Assembly (NCBI GenBank): GCA_964490435.1
Contig: CAZBCF010000003.1
Location: forward strand, 1-54,271
DNA: 54,271 bases
Direction: 5' to 3'
Origin: IMCC26077 sp964490435
GTDB taxonomy: Bacteria; Actinomycetota; Actinomycetes; Nanopelagicales; Nanopelagicaceae
Positions 42,187 through 48,801 of the stretch are shown piece after piece. The position numbers and the translations under genes are program-made. The notes beneath the pieces are model-generated. The model saw nothing but the letters and a program-made list of their open reading frames with translations, was not told the origin of the DNA and made no database searches. Position 1 is the first letter of the stretch. The number at the start of each line of letters is the position of its first letter.

Positions 42187-43617
42187 CTAACCGTGCAGCG
42201 AAGTGAGCAGTGCGAGTGATTCTTCGATCAAGATGTGACTTGCTTGAGGCGCGAAGGGCGCTGGATGCCCGTATCCGCGCTGTGCAACCGTGGGTTCGTA
42301 CCCACCCCATTGATATTCCTCAGGCGTAGAGACGTAGCCCAACACTCCTTGGCAATATCCAGCAAAGAGCGTGGTCTCAAAAGGTGAGCGCCTGCGCACT
42401 TGCGCGCCTATCTCGGTGAAGAGTTCTCCCGGTGTGCCAACGATTGCGCACTCTCCAAGTCGGGCGACCCAAATCTCACCAGGAATTTCTTCTGGGAGCG
42501 GACCAAGCGCAGCCATTTTTAACATTTCGGTTAACCAAGAGATGTGATATCGAATTGGATTGAGGACATCGCGTTGTGCGCCAGCCTTCTCTTTTGATGC
42601 GTAGTCATTCGAACGCTCCTGCAACTCTCGCTCCATATCGGCCACTGTGAGCGCAGGATTGAGGGGGAGTTGAAGGACCTTTCGTTTGGAGGCGATTGGT
42701 TGAGTGGATTGAGGTGTGCGCGCTCTGCGCCGGTATAGTGAAATCGGCGTCACAGAGCCGTAGGCGATATGTTCGATATCAATCTCACGCGGATCTTTAT
42801 CAATCACAGCGTGGACTGCTTCGAGGGCAAGGCGATGACCAAAGGCAATCTCAGGGCCAGGATGATCAAAGAATGCTTCGAGCGGAAGAATGTTTCCGGC
42901 TGCGCCTTGGAAGAAGATGCAGGTACCTCCGCGCATCAGTTCGACCTGATTACGAAGAGGTCCGAGGAAATCACTTCCGGCGAAGGGCACTTCACCACCG
43001 AGGACTACGGGATGACAACCAAATGCGATGAGAGTTGCGATTGCACTGCCATCATGGGCATCAATGCGGATAGTCGGCACCTCTTCATCGATGAAATTCT
43101 CTTTGTTCCAGCCAAGAATCGTGCCACCTTTTCCATCGCGCTCACGGCGATTGACTGCGATGCCGGGTGCTACTCCGGTGCCGCCAGAGATTCGCGCTGG
43201 TTTCATCCGTGAGATTGCTTTGACACATGCGCTGGCGAAGTCATAGGGGATCTTTTCGAAGTAGGCATGCTCGGCATCAGTGAGCCGTGCAAACTCTCCA
43301 TGGAGTTTCTCGCCCTCTTTACGTGGCCAGAGTCCAGCGTGGGTATGACTTGAGTTAAGGAGAATATTGTCGTAAGGAATGCCAGTTGCAGCGACGATTG
43401 CAGCGCGGACTCGATCTGCAAAATAGGTATCAAGGTTTGTGACATCAGCAGCGATTACCGCAAGCACATGGTCATCATTCTGAATCACACAGGCGCGCAC
43501 CTGACATGAATCAATCGCGTCACGAACTGCAACAGCGCGGCGCACAAAGCCTTGCGGATCTGAGGGGAGTGGGGGTTCGATTGAGACGACTGCAGCACCT
43601 GCACGAAGACCTGACAT
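42187..43617 (-). CDS. Second neutral/alkaline ceramidase-like hydrolase, no signal peptide
   Basis: A 476-residue homologue of the protein at 31120. Zinc-site motifs are NSSHTHAGLW near residue 91, FGCHPVVLGG near 207 and FFQGAAGNILP near 244; Glu in TPGELFTEIG and Tyr in the C-terminal YVSTPEEYQWGGYEP segment complete the expected site. No signal peptide is present. The start is ATG at 43617: AAAGGAGG stands 6 bases upstream, and the in-frame start at 43665 would add 16 residues crossing that site. It heads the operon with the phosphotriesterase-like gene. Confidence 0.83.
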   Translation of the reverse strand: MSGLRAGAAVVSIEPPLPSDPQGFVRRAVAVRDAIDSCQVRACVIQNDDHVLAVIAADVTNLDTYFADRVRAAIVAATGIPYDNILLNSSHTHAGLWPRKEGEKLHGEFARLTDAEHAYFEKIPYDFASACVKAISRMKPARISGGTGVAPGIAVNRRERDGKGGTILGWNKENFIDEEVPTIRIDAHDGSAIATLIAFGCHPVVLGGEVPFAGSDFLGPLRNQVELMRGGTCIFFQGAAGNILPLEAFFDHPGPEIAFGHRLALEAVHAVIDKDPREIDIEHIAYGSVTPISLYRRRARTPQSTQPIASKRKVLQLPLNPALTVADMERELQERSNDYASKEKAGAQRDVLNPIRYHISWLTEMLKMAALGPLPEEIPGEIWVARLGECAIVGTPGELFTEIGAQVRRRSPFETTLFAGYCQGVLGYVSTPEEYQWGGYEPTVAQRGYGHPAPFAPQASHILIEESLALLTSLHG

Positions 43618-43636
43618 TTGTTCCTCCTTTGCGGTA

Positions 43637-43647
43637 CCGTAGTACGG
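43637..43647. promoter_or_regulatory. 11-base palindrome in the divergent ceramidase-like/citE-like region
   Basis: CCGTAGTACGG is perfectly symmetric around a central G and lies 20 bases upstream of the ceramidase-like start and 48 bases before the CitE-like start. It is a candidate operator or promoter element; the binding protein is unknown. Confidence 0.35.
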
Positions 43648-43694
43648 GTAAGAGAGCATTGGCAACGATTTTTATTTATCTTTGAAGAGGTTCC

Positions 43695-44609
43695 ATGTCA
43701 CATTCGCGAGCGCGCCGCTCAGTCTTCGCAGTGCCTGGGAGCAGCGAAAAGATGATTGGAAAGGCGCTGGAATTCCAGGTCGATCAGATTTTCTTAGATC
43801 TTGAGGATGCGGTCGCGCCCGATGCAAAAGAGCGCGCGCGTGCATTGATTAGTTCGGCAGGACAGAAGAATTTCAAAGCCTCCACGGTGAGCATTCGAAT
43901 AAATGCAATCGAGAGCGCTTGGTTTGAATCAGACTTCGGGATGCTCAAGGCGGGAGTTGGGCGATGGATTGATTCCGTTATCGTGCCAAAAGTCCGAGAT
44001 GTACACGATATTGAACAGATATCAGCCAGACTCGATGAGATTGAGAAGATTCTGGGGCGGGCACCTCGAGAGATTGCGATAGATGCTCAGATTGAAAGCG
44101 CTCAGGGGTTGGTGAACTGCGAATCCATCGCAAGGGCGCATCGCGTCACGTCACTGAATTTTGGGCCGGCAGATTTCATGGCAGATCTAGGGGCGCCTGC
44201 TGAAGAGGTCACCTCGAACGAATATGCGCTGATGCGGATACTTGTAGCAGCGCGCGCGGCTGGTATCTCAGCAATAGATGGTCCCACTCTCGAAGTTCGC
44301 GATATTTCCAAGTTCGAGAGATCTGCCGCGATTTCTGCTGCCATGGGTTTCGATGGGAAGTGGGTGCTTCATCCGGATCAAATCGACGCTTGTCACGCAG
44401 CGTTCACGCCAACTCAAGCACGTTTCGACGAAGCCTCTTGCCTACTCGAGGCATATGAACATTTCACCTCGCACAGCGGTGGTGAAAAAGGCGCAGTAAT
44501 CTACAAGGATGCGATGATCGATGAAGCCTCACGAAAGATGGCGCTTGCGATCTTCAGTCGAGGCAGAGCGGCAGGCTTGGAGCCAACCCGACATTTCGTT
44601 GCTCAGTAA
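43695..44609 (+). CDS. CitE-like CoA ester lyase (HpcH/HpaI aldolase superfamily)
   Basis: A 304-residue lyase that cleaves beta-hydroxyacyl-CoA esters (malyl-, citramalyl- or related CoA) to acetyl-CoA or propionyl-CoA and a 2-oxoacid. It has RRSVFAVPGSSEKM at the N-terminus, the Mg2+ motif FLDLEDAVAPDAKERAR near residue 34-50, IDAQIESAQGL (Glu ligand near 138), NFGPADFMADLG (Asp ligand near 163) and KWVLHPDQID, all typical. AGAGG stands 5 bases before the ATG. It is divergent from the ceramidase-like operon and overlaps the convergent creatininase-family gene by 7 bases. It fits the idea that the island ends in CoA esters. Confidence 0.88.
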   Translation: MSHSRARRSVFAVPGSSEKMIGKALEFQVDQIFLDLEDAVAPDAKERARALISSAGQKNFKASTVSIRINAIESAWFESDFGMLKAGVGRWIDSVIVPKVRDVHDIEQISARLDEIEKILGRAPREIAIDAQIESAQGLVNCESIARAHRVTSLNFGPADFMADLGAPAEEVTSNEYALMRILVAARAAGISAIDGPTLEVRDISKFERSAAISAAMGFDGKWVLHPDQIDACHAAFTPTQARFDEASCLLEAYEHFTSHSGGEKGAVIYKDAMIDEASRKMALAIFSRGRAAGLEPTRHFVAQ

Positions 44610-45427
44610 TTTGAGGTTGTCAAGGCGTTCTTTCGCAAATCTGCCATGCTTTCGATTGCAGATGAGATTCGCTCGACCGCGGCAGTGAATATCACTTCAC
44701 CCTTTTCGCGAGTGGCAAGTAGCGGATTTCCAATAATGCCGGCTTTGCTATCTCGTTTGAGGTCGAGTGGAATGTTCAAGAATCCCGGTTGCCGAAAATC
44801 GATACAGGACCACGGCGTAGGCTGATGTGGCATGTCAACGATTGCCTTCGACATATTGACCTCTTCGGGGCGTAGGTAGAGGGCTAGCGAAGTCTCCATC
44901 TCGCACGCATGTCCCATTCCGCCGATCTCTGATTCTCCTACTTTGATTAAGACGTCAGTGATTGTCTGCCAGTAAGAGAGCGCCGGAATCGATATGCCCA
45001 ACTCTTCGCCTATTTTTGAAACTGTTGCGGTGAGGTTTCCAATATTGCCGCCATGGCCATTAATGAGCAAGAAGCGATAAAAGCCATGTGGTTTTAATGA
45101 TGCAATCGTATCCATCAGGATAGCCGTGAAGGTCTCGTTCTTTAATGAGATGGTTCCTGGAAAACCGAGATGATGGGGGGAAGTTCCCCACCAAATCGGC
45201 GGTGCCACGAGTACTCGTTGCCGAGTATTGCTATTGACCTTCGTTGCGACTGCCCGTGCGACCGCATCGGCATTGAAGATATCGGTATCAACTGTGAGGT
45301 GTGGACCGTGTTGTTCTATCGCGCCAGTAGGAATAACTACCGTCGTGCGATCACGGTCGAGTTCTGCAATCTCAGGCCAGGAAAGTTTCTCCCAAGAGAT
45401 GCTTGACACCTTCTTCGCTCCAGTCAT
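44603..45427 (-). CDS. Creatininase family metal-dependent amidohydrolase
   Basis: A 274-residue member of the creatininase/MftE family. The metal ligands of creatininase are matched by Glu38, His40 and Asp49 in AIEQHGPHLTVDTD, by His in INGHGGN near residue 123 and by Glu in HACEMETS near 178. Family members open cyclic amides (creatinine), deformylate FAPy intermediates or trim the mycofactocin peptide; no mycofactocin gene is near. ATG at 45427 follows TAAACT by exactly 6 bases, suggesting a leaderless mRNA. Confidence 0.86.
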   Translation of the reverse strand: MTGAKKVSSISWEKLSWPEIAELDRDRTTVVIPTGAIEQHGPHLTVDTDIFNADAVARAVATKVNSNTRQRVLVAPPIWWGTSPHHLGFPGTISLKNETFTAILMDTIASLKPHGFYRFLLINGHGGNIGNLTATVSKIGEELGISIPALSYWQTITDVLIKVGESEIGGMGHACEMETSLALYLRPEEVNMSKAIVDMPHQPTPWSCIDFRQPGFLNIPLDLKRDSKAGIIGNPLLATREKGEVIFTAAVERISSAIESMADLRKNALTTSNY

Positions 45428-45433
45428 CTGCGC

Positions 45434-45439
45434 AGTTTA
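45434..45439 (-). promoter_or_regulatory. Leaderless -10 box for the creatininase-family gene
   Basis: TAAACT on the minus strand, 6 bases before the ATG at 45427. It abuts the divergent TAGAAT box at 45441-45446 with one base between. Confidence 0.55.
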
Positions 45440-45440
45440 G

Positions 45441-45446
45441 TAGAAT
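45441..45446 (+). promoter_or_regulatory. Leaderless -10 box for the DUF167 gene
   Basis: TAGAAT stands 6 bases before the ATG at 45453. The two divergent start codons are only 25 bases apart, leaving room for the two boxes and nothing else. Confidence 0.55.
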
Positions 45447-45452
45447 TGGCGC

Positions 45453-45737
45453 ATGGCGATAAGAGTGACGGTGCGGGTGAAACCTGGCGCTTCGCGCAAC
45501 AAAGTCCGCGGTAGTTTCGGGGATCCACCAGCGCTCGTGGTCGCCGTTTCGGAACCGGCTATCGATGGCCGCGCCTCGACCGCTGTCTGTCGTGCGATGG
45601 CCGAAGCGCTCGGTGTTTCGCTCTCCAGAGTCTCCATAGTGATGGGCCACACTAGTCGGACCAAGGTCGTTGAAATCAACGAGTCTGATCCACACATTCA
45701 GCGAAAAATCGCTGAATTACTCAAGGGCGAGGAGTAA
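45453..45737 (+). CDS. DUF167/YggU family protein
   Basis: A 94-residue alpha/beta protein of the widely conserved DUF167 family. The signature VRVKPGASRNKVRG at residues 7-20 and the C-terminal GHTSRTKVVEI near 66-76 are both present. The function is unknown. It starts with a leaderless promoter and is followed 4 bases later by the likely start of the queuosine-precursor transporter, so the two are probably co-transcribed. Confidence 0.87.
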   Translation: MAIRVTVRVKPGASRNKVRGSFGDPPALVVAVSEPAIDGRASTAVCRAMAEALGVSLSRVSIVMGHTSRTKVVEINESDPHIQRKIAELLKGEE

Positions 45738-45741
45738 GGCA

Positions 45742-46401
45742 CTGAAGCGGATTGCATTTGCTTCGCCGGCAAGCGGGGTCTACCCCTATGTCATCGCTGT
45801 CTTCGCCGCACTTTTGCTCTTTTCTAATATCGGAGCGGTGAAACTCATCGAGTTCGGACCAATCATCACTGATGGTGGCGCCTTTCTCTTTCCACTCGTC
45901 TATATCGTCGGTGATGTTCTCAGTGAGGTCTATGGCCTGAAAGCTGCTCGTCGTGCAATCTTCCTAGCATTCGGTTTGTCGATACTCGCCTCGCTAACTT
46001 TTTGGGCAGTGCAGTCAGCCCCTCCCGCAGATGGTTGGAACAATCAAGCGGCATTCGAAGCGGTGCTGGGATTTGTGCCAAGGATCGTGTTGGCGAGCGT
46101 ATGTGGATTTCTCGTTGGACAACTTCTCAACGCCTATGTGCTCGTGAAAATCAAGGAACGCACTGCCGAGCGAGCGCTCTGGTTTCGGTTGATTGGTTCG
46201 ACCGTTGTTGGCGAACTTGCCGACACTCTAACCTTTTGCACGATTGCTTTCTATGGGGTTATTACTGGCGCAGATTTTCTTAACTATGTAATAACCGGTT
46301 ACGTGTATAAAACATTGCTAGAGGTGGTATTACTGCCGATTACATATCGAGTTATTGCGTTGATGAAGCGGATTGAACCGACGTACTATCGCGAAGGGTA
46401 G
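45742..46401 (+). CDS. Queuosine precursor transporter, YhhQ/QPTR family
   Basis: A membrane protein of about 219 residues with six hydrophobic helices, matching YhhQ-type vitamin-uptake proteins that import preQ0/preQ1. The marker motifs are LLLFSNIGAVKLIEFG, FPLVYIVGDVLSEVYG and GELADTLTFCTIAFYG. The start is uncertain: no ATG or GTG is available in frame. CTG at 45742, 8 bases after GAGGAG, is the best fit to the family's N-terminus; TTG at 45670 would overlap the DUF167 gene by 68 bases. It is convergent with tgt, whose product inserts the imported base, and the 3' ends overlap by 16 bases. Confidence 0.85.
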   Translation: MKRIAFASPASGVYPYVIAVFAALLLFSNIGAVKLIEFGPIITDGGAFLFPLVYIVGDVLSEVYGLKAARRAIFLAFGLSILASLTFWAVQSAPPADGWNNQAAFEAVLGFVPRIVLASVCGFLVGQLLNAYVLVKIKERTAERALWFRLIGSTVVGELADTLTFCTIAFYGVITGADFLNYVITGYVYKTLLEVVLLPITYRVIALMKRIEPTYYREG

Positions 46402-47606
46402 TAGCGAGCCAGGAAATCATCTCGGAATTCTGCGTAATTATCTTGATCGAGATGCTCCCGGATTTTGTCGACGAGTGAAACCGTAAAGTGCACATTATGA
46501 ATGGTTGTCAATGTAGAACCCAGAATCTCCTTACTCTTGAAGAGGTGATGGAGGTATGCCTTGGTGTAATGAGTGCAGGTATAGCAAGTACAACGCTCGT
46601 CGATTGGGGAGAAGGCGGTACGGTTCTCGGCAACCGTGAGATTGAATCGACCAGATGGACCATAAACGGCACTAGTGCGTGCATTTCGCGTGGGTGCGAC
46701 GCAGTCGAAGGTATCAGCGCCACTTTCGACTCCGCGAAATAAATCGTCAGGTTCACCAATGCCGAGCAAGTGGCGAGGTTTGGATTCGGGAAGTTGATCA
46801 GTGACCCACGAGACGATGTGGGTGAGTGCGCTCTTGTCGATTGCCCCGCCAATTCCGAATCCATCAAAGTCGAGGGCAGCGATACTTCGCGCCGCCTCTT
46901 TTCGTAAATCTTCGTATTGGGCACCTTGAATGACCCCAAAGAGCGCTTGATACGGTTTTCCGATTCGCTCGTGAGTCAGCCGTTGATGTTCGGCGATGCA
47001 GCGATGTGCCCAAGCCAAGGTACGGTCGAGCGCGATTTTCTGGTAATCCTTGGTGTTCATCAATGTCGTGCACTCGTCAAAGGCAAAGATGATGTCCGCA
47101 CCAATCTGATGTTGAACCTGCATCGAAATCTCTGGAGTGAAGCGGTGCAGCGCGCCATCAAGGTGTGATTTGAATGTCACGCCATCATCATCGACATGTG
47201 CCAACCGTAACTTTGGCGATTGAATTACATCATCGGCTGTGACATCACCAGGGTCCATCGCAAGTGTTTTTTTGAAACCAACGCCAAGGGAGAGAACTTG
47301 GAAACCACCGCTATCAGTGAAAGTTGGACCGTGCCAATTCATAAAAGAACTTAAACCACCGGCGCGATCGAGAACTCCGGCACCAGGCTGGAGATAAAGA
47401 TGATACGCATTAGCAAGGACTGCTTGCGCGCCACTCTGTCTGACTTGTTCTACTGAGAGAGATTTAACCGTTGCTTTTGTGCCAACCGGTATGAAGGCCG
47501 GGGTCTGAATCGAGCCATGCGGCGTAGCGATCACACCGCGGCGGGCGCGGCCATGGTCGCTCCGACCATGGCCCTCAATGGCAAAACCCCAATTTTTGCG
47601 TTCCAT
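46386..47606 (-). CDS. tgt: tRNA-guanine(34) transglycosylase
   Basis: A 406-residue enzyme that exchanges guanine at position 34 of Tyr, His, Asn and Asp tRNAs for a 7-deazaguanine precursor. Key elements: nucleophile region DTFDCVAPTR, TDSGGFQVLSLG with the general base Asp, GIGGAIDK, and the zinc site Cys339, Cys341, Cys344 and His370 (CTCYTC then 25 residues to His). ATG at 47606 is preferred over the in-frame TTG at 47615, because TAGATT stands 7 bases upstream. Being convergent with the precursor transporter, it points to queuosine by salvage; no queCDEF genes are in the window. Confidence 0.93.
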   Translation of the reverse strand: MERKNWGFAIEGHGRSDHGRARRGVIATPHGSIQTPAFIPVGTKATVKSLSVEQVRQSGAQAVLANAYHLYLQPGAGVLDRAGGLSSFMNWHGPTFTDSGGFQVLSLGVGFKKTLAMDPGDVTADDVIQSPKLRLAHVDDDGVTFKSHLDGALHRFTPEISMQVQHQIGADIIFAFDECTTLMNTKDYQKIALDRTLAWAHRCIAEHQRLTHERIGKPYQALFGVIQGAQYEDLRKEAARSIAALDFDGFGIGGAIDKSALTHIVSWVTDQLPESKPRHLLGIGEPDDLFRGVESGADTFDCVAPTRNARTSAVYGPSGRFNLTVAENRTAFSPIDERCTCYTCTHYTKAYLHHLFKSKEILGSTLTTIHNVHFTVSLVDKIREHLDQDNYAEFRDDFLARYYPSR

Positions 47607-47613
47607 TGACGGC

Positions 47614-47619
47614 AATCTA
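47614..47619 (-). promoter_or_regulatory. Leaderless -10 box for tgt
   Basis: TAGATT on the minus strand ends 7 bases before the ATG at 47606. Confidence 0.45.
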
Positions 47620-47665
47620 CCGCGATAACTTTGTGCAGCCTGGCCGTTTTGGCTGATAAACGGGG

Positions 47666-47694
47666 TTTTGGAGGTGGCCTAAGCCCCTTATAAA
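47666..47694 (+). promoter_or_regulatory. Sigma-70-type promoter of the peptide ABC operon
   Basis: TATAAA at 47689-47694 with a weak -35 TTTTGG at 47666-47671, spacer 17. Transcription would start near 47701, giving a short leader of 30-50 bases that contains the palindrome at 47714-47727. Confidence 0.45.
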
Positions 47695-47713
47695 GGAGTA
47701 AGTTCCTCAGGGA

Positions 47714-47727
47714 CTACTGGCCGGTAG
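47714..47727. promoter_or_regulatory. 14-base palindrome just before the first permease gene
   Basis: CTACTGGCCGGTAG is symmetric except for one pair. It sits between the predicted transcription start and the first codon, where a bound repressor or an RNA fold would block expression. Candidate site for the MarR protein encoded at 53694, but this is only a guess. Confidence 0.4.
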
Positions 47728-47731
47728 CGGC

Positions 47732-48718
47732 TTGACAGAATTGGGGGGCAGCTTGAGCGAGACAGTTCGAGAGGGCCTCTCTTCCGGAATCGTTGGACGT
47801 AGTCCGCGTCAATTGGCATGGCTTCGCTTTCGCACAAACAAGACCGGGCTTATCACGCTGTCAATCGCGATCTTCCTCATACTCTCGACGATGTTCGCTC
47901 CGCTTTTACGAGCACTATTCGGATTAGACCCTAGGGCACGCTATAACGACTTGATGAATAGTCAGGGTTTTCCAACCGGCGGCTTTAACGGGATTAGTTG
48001 GGCTCACCCTTTAGGACTTGAACCGGGAATTGGCCATGACCTACTTTCGCGACTTCTCTTTGGTGCACGCACTTCATTTTTCGTGGCCCTCATTGTAACT
48101 ATCTCAAGCGTGAGCATTGGATTAATCATGGGCATCCTCATGGGTTACTTTCGTGGCGCCGTTGATTCCACCCTTGGTCGATTCATCGATTTCCTTTTAG
48201 CATTTCCGGCATTTTTTATGATAGTGGCTTTGAGTTTGCCTATGGTCCAAAGATTGGAAGCAACTGGCCTCGTTGAGGGCAACTCCGCTCGAATGAGTTA
48301 TTTAGTTTTGATACTTATCTTTTTTGGATGGCCTTATCTTGCCCGAATTATGCGTTCGCAGGTGCTCTCTATTCGGGAGCGTGACTACATCCTCGCCGCT
48401 CGTGCGTTAGGCGCGTCAAAACGGAGGATTATCTTCAAGGAGATTCTGCCGAATTTATGGACCGTGGTGATTGTCTACCTCTCATTATCGCTGCCTGGTT
48501 ATCTGACGGCAGAAGCAGTCTTCTCCTTTCTGGGATTGGGAGTTCAGCCACCAGATGCGACATGGGGTCTCTTAATCTCCGATTCCATCAAATATGTGAT
48601 CAATAACCCCACATATTTTTTTATACCATCGACCGCCCTGATTCTGGTAGTCCTTACTTTCAATTTACTTGGAGACGCGGTGCGTGATGCACTCGACCCA
48701 CGAAGTGAGGTCACCTGA
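47732..48718 (+). CDS. Peptide/nickel-type ABC transporter permease (DppC/OppC-like)
   Basis: A 328-residue inner-membrane permease with six helices: the N-terminal hydrophilic part (SPRQLAWLRFRTNKTG) and first helix are OppC-type, and the EAA loop that contacts the ATPases reads ARALGASKRRIIFKEILPN near residue 229-247. A family-typical ALDPR ends the protein. The start is not certain: TTG at 47732 has no ribosome-binding site; TTG at 47753 follows a run of six G by 4 bases and would remove 7 residues. First gene of a five-gene importer. Confidence 0.85.
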   Translation: MTELGGSLSETVREGLSSGIVGRSPRQLAWLRFRTNKTGLITLSIAIFLILSTMFAPLLRALFGLDPRARYNDLMNSQGFPTGGFNGISWAHPLGLEPGIGHDLLSRLLFGARTSFFVALIVTISSVSIGLIMGILMGYFRGAVDSTLGRFIDFLLAFPAFFMIVALSLPMVQRLEATGLVEGNSARMSYLVLILIFFGWPYLARIMRSQVLSIRERDYILAARALGASKRRIIFKEILPNLWTVVIVYLSLSLPGYLTAEAVFSFLGLGVQPPDATWGLLISDSIKYVINNPTYFFIPSTALILVVLTFNLLGDAVRDALDPRSEVT

Positions 48719-48726
48719 TTGAGAAT

Positions 48727-48755
48727 TACCGTTGGCAACAGCTGAGTCAACGGTA
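48727..48755 (+). other. Inverted repeat between permease and binding-protein genes
   Basis: TACCGTTG (48727-48734) and CAACGGTA (48748-48755) are perfect inverted copies around a 13-base loop. The hairpin lies 8 bases after the permease stop codon, with no T-run, followed by an AT-rich stretch that may hold an extra promoter for the binding-protein gene. Confidence 0.5.
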
Positions 48756-48801
48756 GATAACTAAATAACACCTAACTACATATCCATCGTTGAGGAGGAA
48801 T

